The translations under genes were made by a program, and so were the position numbers. From the NCBI GenBank assembly GCA_012064415.1, contig SSNU01000244.1, positions 518,725 to 582,724 on the forward strand: a stretch of DNA of 64,000 nucleotides, in the 5' to 3' direction. This document shows, piece after piece, positions 47,211 through 60,717 of the stretch; position 1 is the stretch's first letter, and each line of letters starts with the position of its first letter. The stretch comes from Gyrodactylus bullatarudis. Its lineage: Eukaryota > Platyhelminthes > Monogenea > Gyrodactylidea > Gyrodactylidae. Under the pieces are notes generated by a model. That model was given only the letters and a program-made list of their open reading frames with translations, did no database searches and was not told where the DNA came from.

Positions 47211-50200
47211 ATGCACGCTTCCTCGCATATCAATGTGTGCTCATCATCGTCGAGAAAGACCTCTAAAAAGATTCGCAGGAATAGTGAACGAAATATTGGA
47301 AAGAATTCAGATGTGGAACATGTTAGATACACTAATTTACCAAAAGAAATCATCGTGAGTTACATTTTCCCTACTAGATTTTTACATTGTTTTAGTTAGA
47401 CAACAACAGACTTTGGTTTTTCCGAATACTATTTTAAAATGTCGAATTTTGAACCTTTGTTATGCCTTCATTTAAGTAAAACACTTCCAGAATTTGTCAA
47501 TTTCCTAGATCTTGTCTCATTTAATATCAGAAATCCTGCCAAAATTTGCTTGATAATATCTTTTTATCCTTTCTAAGATGAAAAAAGGTGATCACATCTT
47601 CGAATTCTGTGGGTAAGTTTTTAGTTTCTTGAAAAAGTTACTTGTCTCATATATGACCCACTGGGCCTTGAAGGGTTAATAAAATTCTTTATTTATCATG
47701 AATAATATATATAAAAATTCTGATGGGTTAAAAACATGTCTTGTAGTTGAAAATCTTATTACAAGTAGCCTTATTACTAGCACAGAATACTTTAGATTTC
47801 TCCTGAATTATCCAATATAGAGCTAATCGTGTTAATTAGGTTAATATATGTATTGCTTTTGTCCTGAAGTGTATTTTTCCTGCTGCTGATAAGATTTGTA
47901 CGTAAAGATAATACAGAATCAATAACTTTGATATATGCAAGTTATAGGAAATATTGAACAGAATGCCTGAAAACATAGAATTTCATAGAAGCGTAAAAAG
48001 TCTTAGAGAAATCTCGTAACAAGAAGCATGGTTTATCATCTTCCAAACATTTTGTATTGGAAGGAAATAAGAATTTGAAAAAACCCAAACCCATAGTAGA
48101 AACTTTGAGGAATTATTCTAAAAGTTACAAAAATAAAACGTTTTTTAATTATTATTATATTACTTGAGTTTCTGCTCTCAACACCTAATAAACTCATATA
48201 AAATGAAGTGTATCATTTTGTTTTAGGATGAAAAATAAAAAGGAACTTACATTTTATCAGAATAATCATACTTTTAGTAATTTAGTTCATTTGGAAGCGT
48301 TTTCTATTCGATATTTAAATTATTTTTTAAATCCTATTGCAAAGGCTTTTGGATCTTTTACATTTAGCTCTAGTTATAAGTAGGATATATATATATCTGA
48401 TTTCAATAGAGCTTATTATCCTTTTTCAGATCTTAAGGGGAAGATATTTTTAATGATCTCAAATATGATCAGATAGGTATTGGGTAATGTAAACAAGCGT
48501 TATATATTATGTGTAAATATTGCAATTCTCCTATTTATTCTTTAGTAAAACAAAGAAACAGTTGTCGAGAACGCAGACGGATAAGAGCGAATAAAAGTAA
48601 TAAGAGTATATGTCTGGTTTATTGCTTCTAAACGGTGTTACTTCCATAATTGATCAATTAATTAAAGTTTTGCAAACCTCGTAATTAGGTCTTGATTGGT
48701 TAATGATTGTTCGTTTAAAAGATAAGTTCCATCGGCTCAATAGAAAACCAGGCTTCTCAAGTATACTATTAAGTTGAGAAAAAACTGTCTCTTTTATAGT
48801 ACCTCAATAGCCCCTTCCATCACATTAAACTCTGCAAACTTCTTCAAATCTATATTGTATGATCCAGATAAAAGATCGAAAGGATCATGTGGATCCAAAT
48901 CACGTAAACATCTATCGTTGAGGATTCTTTTTCTAATTCAGATAATTTTAGTTCCATCTCAACGAAATTGCATGTTTCTAATGCTACAGAGTTGAGCAAT
49001 CTAAACATCTCCAGTAATCCTTGATTGATTTTCTAATCCTAGGAATGATTGACTACTTGGTCAATCGATAAAAATTCCATTCCTTGATTAGTTAGCTTTT
49101 ATTTTGCCCGATCATGTCAGTCTCTTACACTGAACATGATACTTTACACCAATTGTTCTCTCTACTTACACTGGAATTAGATTTCAGGATTAATATATAT
49201 TAGAGTAGGCCAAATTTTTCAAGTTTTCCCAGCTTTAATCTCATTTATTAACTGAGCATATCTCTTTATAAAACCATACTTTTTCGAGTTTGTTCTGGTA
49301 AACGAAATCTCGATTGAAAATGACAATTTGTGAACATGTGCCAAGATTTTTTCAATGAATTTTTCTTGTCGAGAAAAGAAAAAATTAAGAATTTTGAATA
49401 AAAATAGGGCTTGTACTACAAGCCTTGTAGTAAAAATTGAGTCTTTTTTCACACGGTGAAAGAAATTCCAAAGAAATTAGATAAATTTTGATGATTTCAG
49501 GAAATGATTTTTTTGATATCTGAGATTTCAGTTGAATACAACTCAAGTTTTTTGCGTTCATCTCAAGAAAGTAATTTAAACCTAATTGGTTGAAATGTGT
49601 TGATTAACTTCCGATTTTATCTGAGCAATAGAAGAATTCATAAAGGAAGGCGATGTCACCTTTTACTTGCCATTAAAGCTGTAACCATTATAGGAAAAGT
49701 AAGCAATTTGGTCTGTATTCCTAAAAATTTCTGATGAAGAATATTAACCTGAGTTGAATTTGTATTGTGACCTTTGTAGGTGTCAGACTACACTCAAGTA
49801 GGTAGGTTAAGACATTTCTCATCTGAAATGTATCAGTCTAGATCAATGAAATATATCCTATGTAAATCCAGATAAATGCCTTGATTATGCTCTCTACAAA
49901 TCAAATGAATTGCCATATACTGAAGATATGTAAGTGGGAATTATTATTTTGATACATCATCTCTAATTTGTTTTCATTGATACGTTCTCATATCTCGAAA
50001 GTAATCTTCCCCTCAGATCATCATTAAACATATATAAATTGATGAGATTGATTGCGAATAGATCTGAGAAAATTATATTCTCATCATTTTGATGGATATA
50101 TATTTGTTATTCTGTATTTTAATTTTTTGAAGTATGAAATCTTTAAAGTTTCAGTGGAGTCATCAGACCAATGGTTATTATTACTACTATAGCTAGATGA

Positions 50201-53200
50201 ACTTATCCTGAAACTGCATACAATATATATTAGACTTGGACGAAATTTTGCAAAATTACTTTAATCGCCCATTGATATGAAAAAACTAATCTTCAAGTGT
50301 TTTAATATTATCCCACCAGATTTCAGTTTTCCTTTCCAATATTTTGAAAAGTATCAAATTAAAAACGTTTTTTACCGATCGAAATAGTAATATTCATGAA
50401 AAATAAGAGAAATTTCATTTTCAACTATTGAAAAAACAATTTTAATAGGATTTGAGTCATTTTTTGAGAAATAATATGGATTCAAGTTAAAATTATTGAT
50501 ATAAAACAATAAAAAACGTTTTAAATTTTTCACAATTTTGTTTATCTTATTCCAGAAGCATGAAAAGGTATTTTGAAGCGAAATTTGGTGGAATTATATT
50601 TAAATACTTGAAGATTAAATATTTTAATATATTAGAATGGAAATATTATCCAAAATTCCCAGGTAAAGGGCTCTAAATGAGTGCTTCGTAAAACTTACAA
50701 TTTCACACCTCTACTAATGAATATGTCTGAAATGAAGGCCGGTATTTATAAAACATCTCTTCTTCAAAGTAAGTCATTTTCCTGGCTGTCTGCAAAAAAT
50801 ATTGAGTTTTTTCTTAAAATTCTCTTCTTCATGTCAGCTAGCTTCAGATCAATTATAATTTAAACCCACACATAGCCTCGATCAAATGAATTTAATGTGG
50901 GTAGTAAACAGTGTTATGGCATGAATCGATAAAGGCAAAATTACTGCATGTTTCAATCGCTCAAATGTTTTCATCTCTTGTCGTCAAGGTGATGTATCTC
51001 AAACTTTGTTTTCAATTATTAAAGTTAATCTAAGCACGAATTAAAATTTTTCTACTCAAATTAGCTTGTATGCTTGTGTGTCCTATCATCTTTCTGGATG
51101 GAAATCAACTTGGAAAAAATAAAGGGTATTCTTTAAAATTTCTTAAACTCATGCGAACACAAAATTTTAATCCAATGGTGGATGAGCGTTAGACAGGATT
51201 CTAATAATTTATTTATAAATTTATTTCTTAATTTTGGAAAAAATACCATCAAATTACATCTGTTTAGTTCTAACTAATCTGGAAAGAAGTTCTTATCTGT
51301 TCTATTGATCCGAAATCTCTACCAGTCTCTGATAGGTTGAAATTCCTTCAAATTTTTCCTTTGAAACTTTCAATGGGTCCGTTCACTTTTATAAACTCCA
51401 AAAGTATGGTCAGTAGAGGTTGATTTTTTCAATTCTCATATCCTTAGTTTCATATAACCTGGTTAATAATGTTCAGGGCAAACCAAAATAATACACTAAA
51501 TATCGGGCCAATAAAGAGCTTAAAAAATGACTGAAAAAGTTTAGCCCTCTAAATATGAGCTTGAGAATAGCAGTAATAGGCACTGCAGTAATAAAAAAGG
51601 TATAATTACAAATACAAATGGACACATCGTTGTGTATTTCATTAACAAATGGAAATTCCTCATTTAAAAATATATATTGGTCCACATAAATAGGAGTTGT
51701 GTATCAATTTCTTATTCAAAACATGCTCGAGTTTGGTTTTTCTAAAGCGTAGCTGAAGTCTAAAGATCGCTCTTCACGATTACTTTATCAAGCTATCTAA
51801 ACCCATAAAGTATGATAAAGGCTCAACATTCTATGCGCCGCGGTAATATGTAATAGGGAAAATTGTCAATTCAGACCCAGATTCTACATAGGGTCAGATT
51901 CTTTGTTTTGCCCTGAAGTAAACTTATTTTCTTACATATTTTAGAATGATTTAAAAACAGATCTGAATATGATAGCCAATGTTATGGAACCCATAGCGAA
52001 AAATTTAAGCAATATGTTTTGAATAAGAAATTGATACACAACTCCTATTTATGTGGACCAATATATATTTTTAAATGAGGAATTTCCATTTGTTCATGAA
52101 ATACACAACGATGTGTCCATTTGTTCATGAAATATACAAAGGTGTGTCCATTTGTTTTTGGGGAAAATGTGAAACATACATTTGTTTATGAAATTAAGTC
52201 TGGTATATCCATTTGCTTATGAAAATAGGCAATGGTCTATCCATTTGTTTTTGTAATTATCCCAATAAAAAAGGTTTGTCTCTGGGTATGCAAGATACCA
52301 TTAAATAGTGATCTACATTTATATCACCAGTTTTGTTGGGAGCTGTACATAAAAGTTCTAATACAGTAATGGTTACAATTTTGAACCAAATAGTTCTTCA
52401 GGGAGATTTTCGGCATAGATTGACTATAACGTTGGTCGCTTGCTACCTGACTATGTTGTCTTTTGGCTTGTATTGGTCTATCTGTAGGAAAAGAAAAGGA
52501 AGAGAAAGGTGTAGTATTTCTTAAAGAATAAGGATTATAAAAATTATAGTGATTGTTATGACAATCAAAATTATTAGAGTTTGTTCTGAAAGCTCTGTTT
52601 CTTTTGACGTAAATGTTCCATATCAGTTCAATCGGGTTCAATAAGAATGAATATGGGCTTAATCTTAAAATTTTAACATCATGCTCTATTACTTCTTCTT
52701 CTATCCTTGAATGAACAGGAGCATTATCTATGACAATCGTCATTGGGGACAAACCTGAATCATGAGAAATGTTAATCAATTCATTGATGTAGAGGAGAAA
52801 ATCAGGTTTTTTAAAGCTACCTCTTTTAATCTTGAAGTGAACCAGTTGGTTCATAGATATTGATCCTATGCAATGCAAATTAAGACCTTTTGAATTAGGA
52901 TTAATTATATTAGCTCTAGCTCCAATCTTTGACCGTCCTTGTGTTCGTTTGCAGAAAAGATAAAAATTTGTTTCGTCCAGTCAAATTATATGACGACCTT
53001 CGGACCGATCTTCCATCAAATTTTTAACGTAATCCTTTCTTCTAATTTTATTCTCCAATATATTCATTCCAACCGGAATATTACGAACATCTTTTAAGGA
53101 ATAAAACTCTCCATCTAGCCAATTTAGTACAGTGGATTGACAAATGTCCAAATTATAACGAGCATGAACAAATTCTTTCCAGTCTTTAAGACTCATTGAT

Positions 53201-56200
53201 GTGTTCAACTTCACTTGAATAATCTTGACAAGCCCATTCAGAATAATTTTATAATTCTCAGTGAAATAAGTAATCTAGTCCCTGTAATAATCTGAGAAAA
53301 ATGTGTTTGATTTCAATTTCTGATCTAACTAAGCTTTGACTTACACTTGACTTGATACGGAAAGCAAAAAAAAAACTACTTGAACTAAATGGAATGAAAT
53401 AGGAGGGGTGGACACTGTAAGAGAGATGAGGTATAAAGTCATAAGTTTCTCTACAATCCCACCCCTAAATAAAACTAAACCAAAGCGGATCAGATACAAT
53501 TGAGCTTTTAATCTCCTGCTATCTTTACTCAGTTTTATTTTTCATTGATCTAAAATTCACTAGGAAATGGAGATTAAAATAAAGAGTAGCTATTCCACTT
53601 TGTGTAAAGTTAGTTTTTTATCATTCTACATTGTTTCTATGGGATTTTATGACCAGAATAAATAAAAGAGTTATGATAATAAAGAATCACATTCACCTAA
53701 CCATAGTGAGTGAGCAGTATTTATCAAACACAGTAGAATATCTATGAGAAGGGGAACATGTCTGGTTGAGAAATCAAGAATTTCAATCAATCGAACTCTG
53801 GTAGGAATTTTCGAATAAATAATTATTTAAAAGAGACAAGAACAGATTTTCGATACTGAGAAAGCCTAATGGTTTCTTTAGTGAACGGCTGAAAGAAAAT
53901 CTATTGAAGGTTTTCATCATCAAAGAGGGTTTTCCTTCGTGTTACAAAATTTGGGGAACAAAATTGCTAAGATCAGCTGTCGATAAGATAAAAATTATTT
54001 ATTCAAGAATTTTGAATTTCGCTCCAAAATATACTTTTATGCTTCTCTAATAATAATGAAACTTTTAAATAAAAAACGTATTAAATGTCAAGTAAAGTCG
54101 TAGTTAAATTTGAAAAGAAGTTTCTCTTATTTTCAGAAAAAAACGTTTTTTTGAGAACTTGGCGCCAACTCTCAAAAAATTGAGATTTATTTAAATTCGC
54201 AATCATATTAGATACTGATCTCATAAAATTAAAAAATATATATAATCTAATCTATCTGACTTAGACAAAATAAACAGTATTGCTCAGAAAAGTATTTTTT
54301 ACTTTACTCGTACACTAATAAAAAAGGAAGTTAATTAATTCGTGCTCAAACAAATGTCTGATAAACGTAGCATTTTTTCGTGAGTGTGAAATTGGTATCC
54401 ACTGTCTGATATCTGAAAATTGAGCTGGGGAATTTGGCTTGCAGAAATACGGGGGATTTCCTGTTTCTCATACACACTCCGACGTAGTTTCATGTGTACT
54501 TTTTATCAACCAAATAAATCTTTAACTCGGAAATCAAGGTAGGTAGAAAAGTTGCTTCGATACATTTCTATAGTTACTTATAGTCCCAAAATTACTGGTT
54601 TAAAATTAAGCCAATATCGATTTTACACACTTTCATTCTGAAAGTCTGAATTATTGTTTTTTTTCTTGGAAAGGTTGTATTGCGTTTGCACCAACAAACC
54701 ATTCCTCAGAGTTCTTGACAAGTGAGGCACTTGTACCGGAGACTTGTGTTATCCTATCCTTACCTATGCTGAGCATAGTATGCTCACACTATTTCTAATA
54801 TAGCTAAAGAAAGAAATTATTAGAATTTATTCTTTTCTACAAACCTTTCAAGAGAAGATCTTTGACTGACTCCTCTGTCAGCTTTCTTACAGCCTTCAAA
54901 AACTAGAAAATAATTGGTTTTTTGACTTTTAACATATTTAGATAGGAAAATAATTCAATCTATTCACAAAACCTCATAGGACTTTCTCAGAGCACTTACA
55001 ACAGTTATATATCATTAGAATATTTCCCTAGTACACAGCTATTCTCTATTGATCTATTTTTTAGAGATGCGATTATTTCTATTTTTGAATTTTGAACTTG
55101 TTTTTACTCAAACAAGGTTATATAAAAGAAAAACATCGTATATCGAAATCAAATATCTACTATGCTAGTCATGGACTACTCAATAGTGAGCTTGACAATT
55201 TCTGATTTATAAATTTAAGGATTAATTCCAAAATTAATCAAAATGTCCCTAATAAATACAAAGCAGCTTAATTAGAGATTATCATGCTTTGTGACGCTGA
55301 AAATCTGAAGGAGTCAGAACTTGAAGGTGACAGAATAAATAAAAAGAACGTGGAAGACCTATGCACAAGCCGGAAAAATTAAAAGCTGAAGAAAAGTGTG
55401 ATTTAGTATTAAATAAAATTATTTCTTGTTAGTTTTAGAATGAACTTGGTTTATTATGAAAATTTTTGGGATTATAAAAAAATATTTTCATTGAGGACAC
55501 TTTTGGAATTAAACTAACGTAAAAATTTAATCGCTCATCGTAATTTGTCTGTACATCTAAAATCAGCATCAATTTTTCTCCGAACCTTATTCTAGAGAAA
55601 ATCAAATGGAATTCCAAGATAGAGAAAAATATTTGTTTTAAACCCACACCAAATTTTCAATGAGTTTTTCTACGTTCTATACTTATGTCCACAAATTAAC
55701 AGATCTCTGTCTTCTAATAAGGAATGCAGTCAATATATATATATATTGATTTCTTCCAATTGATAGTGATATATCTCAATGAATACAATACATGAGCTGA
55801 TGAATCTCAAACTTACAAGGGGAAATGTGAAAATGTTGCTCTGACAATGCAAATTTCTGTATGCTAGCTTCTCAAGTTAAGAAAGAGATTCTGAATAATT
55901 ATTATGCGTAGTTAAAAACTACCATTGTGTATCCTATCCTTTCATTTGTAATTGTCAGAAGCATTTTCCTGCTTGAAAATAGTTGCAGTATTCTTATTGT
56001 AAAATTTCAATTTCAATTAATTTGAATTACACTCTTTAATAATATGATATCATAGAAGATTCTAAATTTAATTGGAATACAGTGTAACTACCAGACGTTT
56101 CGCTAATGAGATTGTCAAGTATCTTCTTTAGCGGGCTGAGGTGCTTGTAAGTATTTGAATACTACGGGTACTAGACTTGCACGAAATTTCGTAAAACTGA

Positions 56201-59200
56201 TGAAACCGCCTGTAATTTTTTTAAAATAATCTTTGAGCTATTTCTAAATCATTCCACCATGTCTGGCTGAGTCAACTCTTGTATCATATAAACAAAATTT
56301 CGGAAATTTTCAAATTTTGAACGTTCTTAATATTCTCTGGATTTATATTTTCATTAAAAATGTCTTAATTTTTTACAAAATCCAAGATATGAAAATCTAT
56401 TTAAATAAAATATTTAAACTATTTATAACTGAATAAAGTTAATAAAATCGAATATAATTAACAAAAATTAAAATAAAAAACGTTCAAAATTTGAAAATTA
56501 CCAAAATATTGTTTATATGATACAAGAATCGTTTAAAGAGTTGACTCAGCCAGACATGGTGAAATGATTTAGAAATAGCTCAAAGATTATTTAAACAAAA
56601 TTACATGCAGTTTCATCAGTTTTACGAAATTTCATCCAAGACTAACGGTTACTATAGGGCTTTATTAATCATTCAATCAGGTTTCTTGATTCAAGAAATT
56701 GAATCGGAAATAATAATAATATAATAATAAATAATGATCTATATACTTAATAGTAGATACGTGATCGATGAATTTAAATAAACGAAACGAAATTGATTGG
56801 TTCGATGAAAACTGTCAAATCACATAGATTCTACTTGTAAATACAATTTACCTACAGTTTCCTTTAAAATTTCTTTCCTTTGACTTTATTAGCTAGGAAA
56901 TGTAATCAAAACTGACATGAATTCTGATCTGAATAAAGTAAGATGAAGCTGATAACTTTTCAATTACAGGAACTTTTATCGCCCAGTGAAACAGGCTATA
57001 ACTGGCGTGGCATCTTCTCTGCAGTTGGAACCATTCTCTTGATACTTGGAATCATTGGCGTTACAATCTTTCTTACAACTCCGTGTAAGTTTCTTTCAAT
57101 CACTTGATTTCCAGCCCTTTTCAAATGAATTTCGTATTTGCAATTTTTAGTTTTTGTATGACTATTAGAATCATTCATCAAATAGGAATGTAGGGCGAAT
57201 TGATATGATGAAGTTGGGAATCTGTGATTTTTACGAAAACCTCGATTTCTCATCAAAATTTCGAATATGTTCAATTTGGATTTTTTGTTCATTTTCACTA
57301 CTTAAAAATTAACGAAATTTCGACGAATCAGAATCCCTCGAAAATGATGGATCTTTTGAAAATTTGCCGGCGATATTTGACTGTCTGGCTCGAAAAAATG
57401 GGATTTTGGCGCCAAATCTAATTTTAAAAAATGACCATATTTTTTATTAAAATATTTTTTTTCAAAATTTTTTTTTCATATCGTAAAAGTGGGCAATATG
57501 AGTAGGATTACAAATAATCTTGAATGTTAAGAGAAAAATGTTACTCTACAAACCTTTGATCACCATAATCAAATTCCATGACTAATCAAGATGCACTAAA
57601 AAGCACATTTCCCAATTTCAGATAATTATTTATTATAATAAAAGTAATCTGACAATAAAAACTATAGATTAAACTACCATTTTTACAGATGCAATCGTCA
57701 CTGACATTCCAAGGTTGTCGCTAGATGATCTTATGAAAATATCCCAGAAAACTAACCAAGAGAATTGGTTCACCTGGCATAAAAGTAAGTAAATAAAAAG
57801 TTTTATGAATATCGAAAGAAATTAAATTAATCAAATTTTGTTTCTACTGACTTTTGCAATAAAATGATGAGTTTTGAAAATATTACAATCCCTTCATGAT
57901 TCATCAAGAGTATCATGTTCAATTACATTGTTTTATGATAGTCAGAGTTGATGAAAAATCATTACAATAGCAAGTAATCTCGTGAATTTTTTCAACAGTT
58001 TTCAGCACTTTCTAGCGGGGATTATTATTAAATGCTTGATGATGTTTAAGTATGAAAACTGTCTACTAAATTCTTGATATATTATATCCTTTGGTTTATT
58101 TGTTCATTGAAATGGATAGTTTGATGCTTTTAAAACTTTTAATTTCATTTCATTATAATCGAAATCCCTGGTGAAATGTCTGGAATTGATTGATATATCC
58201 TATCCTAAAATACAGTACAAAATACATTTAAAAAACACTGCATTTCATCAAAATTCAGTGTAATTACAAAGTTTTTTTTTTGTTTACAACGAAATAATAC
58301 TGTATGAAATTACATATTTTCGTGCATCGTAAATTAATTGAATGAATATTACACGTCAACATTTAATTGGATGAAATCCAAATTACAACTTGATTCATTG
58401 AAAAGAAACTTGATTACAAAATCAATAACTTTTCCTACTTCATTAATCGTATCGTAGGGATGAAAAATCTTTCCTTACAGATTGGAAAAATCACTAAATC
58501 GACATGTGACAAGAATACAATTTTTCTAAAATAAAATTCAACAAAAAACATGTTGGAATAATTTTATGTTTCATTTTAGATAACTTTTATTACATCAGCG
58601 AAGATGGCATGATAAGTCGACTTGAATTCAATGGCAAAAATATTGATAAACATCTCAAAGTTCTGAGAATTTCCCAATACAAAGTGAGTCTGATAGAAAT
58701 GCAGTATTCATTGTTCACTTGGACCAAAGGAAGATTTGGATTGATCCCTTAGGTTTTTCAAAAAATGTTTACAAAAGATAAACGATAAAAATTTCAAGCA
58801 ATAATTTAAACATAATCCCAATCATAACAATAGATGTAAATTTAATTTTCTTTCACCTGACATATTGAAATGCGTTCAAAAGTTATTTAACTTTATTGGA
58901 ATCAGTGAATTTTATTTTATTCCGTTCTGATTGGTTCATTTGTAGTCAAAAACTCGAGATATTAAACTGACCACTCAGTATTACTCACCCGGCGTTTTCA
59001 CTTCAATCCAGACTATTGTTTTATTGATAGTTCGAGAGTTTATATTTTTAATGCTGTATAGAAAGGACTGAATTTTTCAGTGAATTTTTTTAGAATGGAA
59101 AAATAGTTTACACTCTTATTTCTATTTCAGAATCCCATTGACTTCAAGATATCTCCGAGCGGCAGATATTGGCTGATAAAGTATTCCCCAAAGGAGGTTA

Positions 59201-60717
59201 GACACCTTATAGTATTATTCCATTGCATTTTTCTGTATATCTAAATTTTCTTCCCAATTCGATTTCTAGTACAAAGATCAAATTCTCTATAATTACAGTA
59301 TAATTGACACGTAAGTCAAACTTTTCTTCCATATATCAGATGAATATGATAAATTTTAATCTTGAAATACTTTGTGATTTGACTGCGGAATTATACAGCT
59401 ATTCTCGATGAATTATACAAAATTATCATTTTTTCATCAGGATATCGAAATTTTTAAAAGATTTTTTAATAACTGATTCAAGATGTCCACTTTTACTGAT
59501 TTTAGAAAAAAAAAATTTGAAAAAATGTTTATTTTTGGAAAATTTTAGAGACATTTTATAATTCGTGATGGACAATTCGCGATTTTTTTAAACTTTGAGT
59601 TGAAATTTTTTGTTGATTTCGAGGTCTGAGAGGAATCAAACGTTATTTTTCAGGATCATTATTAGACAAAGAAAAAATATACATTTTTTGAAAAAATACA
59701 TCATTTACGTGGGAAAATCTACTTCCTATTTTTCGATCATTTTTACTGCTTCGAAATTGAACTAAACTAGGGTGATCCCGAGATCATTTCGAAATGACGG
59801 GTTTTTTCAAATTAAGGAATCAGAGTAATTATTTTATTTGCCTAATGATGATCCTGAAAAATAACGTTTGATTTCTCTCAGACCTTGAATTCAACAAAAA
59901 TTTTCAACTCAAAGTTTAAAAAATTCACGCCATCAAAAATTTTAAAATGTCTCTAAAATTTTCCAAAAAAAACTTTTTTCTAAAATCAGTAAAAGTGGAC
60001 ACCTTCAATCAGTTACCAAAAAATCTTTTAAAAATGTCTACGTCTCAGACCATAAAATCTTGAGAGAAACTAAGATTAGTGATCAGAATTCCACACTCAC
60101 TTTATGTTTATGGCAGTTTTATTGGCAAATTCATTCCTGATGAAAAATATTGAGTTTTTTTATGAAAAAAAATTAGCAAACATTCATTTATATTTGCGTG
60201 TAATCTCAACTCTGAAGAACAAACAATTTTGAATCAAATAAATCTCTTACAACGTGCGAGCCTTACATCCCTAGCATAAATAAACTTTTGAAGGTAGAAA
60301 TATATTCAGTTCATATTTAATTAGAATATTTGATCAGTCATTGCCCTATATATTTGTTTTGCATAGAAAAATTATGACCAATTTGTCATCCAATCAGAAT
60401 CAAGTATTCGTCAAACCAATAAAAATCATCTAAATGTAGTACAGTTAGTTATTGGTTTATAAAATCTATGTCTCTGATTCTGCTTGGATATTTCTGATTA
60501 ACCAAAAGTTATTCCAAAAACTTTTAGATTAGAGAAATTTTTTGTCTTCAAGTTATGCCCCAGGCCTTTTTATATATGCAAATATTTTTTATGGAATTTT
60601 AGAGAAAAAAATGAATACACCCTGCCGGGAATTCGATTTTCCAGAGAAAATAATCAAATCATTGTTGACAAAGGTCTTCAGCCCACCCTCCTCGAATGGG
60701 AGATCCATGAGAGTCTG
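47211..60717 (+). CDS. DPP6/DPP10-like type II membrane protein, N-terminal part (partial)
   Basis: Exons: 47211-47354, 56970-57084, 57689-57784, 58580-58683, 59131-59196, 59270-59310 and 60603-60717; all phases agree. Exon 1 is a short basic Ser-rich cytoplasmic tail (SSSSRKTSKKIRRNSERN). Exon 2 has YNWRGIFSAVGTILLILG and the single membrane helix (about residues 62-84), closely matching the NWRGI...LLTP segment of DPP6/DPP10. Later exons give LSLDDLMK, YYISEDGMISRLEFNG, FKISPSGRYWLIKYSPKE and ILYNYSIID, the beginning of a beta-propeller. In vertebrates these non-catalytic DPPs are Kv4 channel auxiliary subunits; the catalytic domain is not in view, so activity cannot be judged. The gene continues to the right. 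Exon 1 is the least certain; the frame is open back to an acceptor at 47174, where a leader AUG would also be in frame. Intron 1 is 9.6 kb. Confidence 0.75.
50224..50690. repeat. Diverged fold-back, family C
   Basis: The left side begins TAGACTTGGACGAAATTTTG, with CTTCAAGTGTTTTAATATTA further in. The right side has AAATACTTGAAGATTAAATA and GGTGGAATTATA in complementary order. The start matches the end of the fold-back at 56171-56647 (ACTTGCACGAAATTT). Confidence 0.5.
51614..52124. repeat. Near-perfect inverted repeat, 111-bp arms
   Basis: The arms 51614-51724 and 52014-52124 are reverse complements with one mismatch seen, separated by 289 bp. They contain GATACACAACTCCTATTTAT and GAGGAATTTCCATTTGTT. 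The right arm runs into the tandem array at 52090. The arms may be terminal repeats of a nonautonomous element related to the adjoining transposase. Confidence 0.8.
52090..52265 (+). repeat. Degenerate tandem repeat of about 32-36 bp
   Basis: About five units contain TCCATTTGTTCATGAAAT or a variant (TTTGTTTATGAAAT, TTTGCTTATGAAAA). The units overlap the right arm of the inverted repeat and stop shortly before the transposase remnant. This suggests subterminal repeats of the element. Confidence 0.65.
52324..53270 (-). pseudogene. Decayed IS630/Tc1-like DDE transposase
   Basis: Read on the minus strand, an N-terminal helical part (LKDWKEFVHARYNLDICQST, about 53214-53120) is followed after an in-frame TGA (about 52980) by LDETNFYLFCKRTQGRSKIG with the first catalytic Asp. 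Next are MTIVIDNAPVHSRIEEE (second Asp) and SPYSFLLNPIELIWNIYVK (third acidic residue, Glu). The D, D, E spacing and NPIE-x-x-W motif fit the DDE_3 superfamily. The TGA replaces what is probably a Trp or other codon, so the gene is dead. A C-terminal tail ends QAKRQHSQVASDQRY; a fragment of the same tail lies at 42.5 kb. It lies in intron 1 of the DPP-like gene. Confidence 0.75.
56171..56647. repeat. Fold-back element with arms of about 160 bp, family C
   Basis: The arms 56171-56331 and 56483-56647 are inverted copies. Shared stretches include ATGTCTGGCTGAGTCAACTC, AAATTTCGTAAAACTGATGA and AATCTTTGAGCTATTTCTAA. One arm has a small insertion, so lengths differ slightly. It lies near the 3' end of DPP intron 1. 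Confidence 0.8.
57205..57500. repeat. Truncated relative of family A/340-650 element
   Basis: It begins GAAGTTGGGAATCTGTGATT and includes CTCGATTTCTCATCAAAATT. It matches the left part of the 340-650 element, including the TTTTGGCGCCAAAT variant also seen near 16400. It lies in intron 2 of the DPP-like gene. Confidence 0.5.
59430..60042. repeat. Fold-back element, family B copy 2
   Basis: The left arm has ATTCAAGATGTCCACTTTTA and the right arm AAAGTGGACACCTTCAATCA. Between them TTTGAGTTGAAATTTTTTGT and its complement pair around a central loop. It is collinear with 31350-31840 and lies in a DPP-like intron. Confidence 0.65.

Larger units (their letters stand above)
47355..56969. other. 9.6-kb intron 1 of the DPP-like gene, repeat-bearing
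   Basis: No further exon of the gene was found. It contains fold-backs at 50224-50690, 51614-52124 and 56171-56647, a degenerate tandem array at 52090-52265 and a dead transposase at 52324-53270. The rest is AT-rich and unassigned. Confidence 0.45.
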
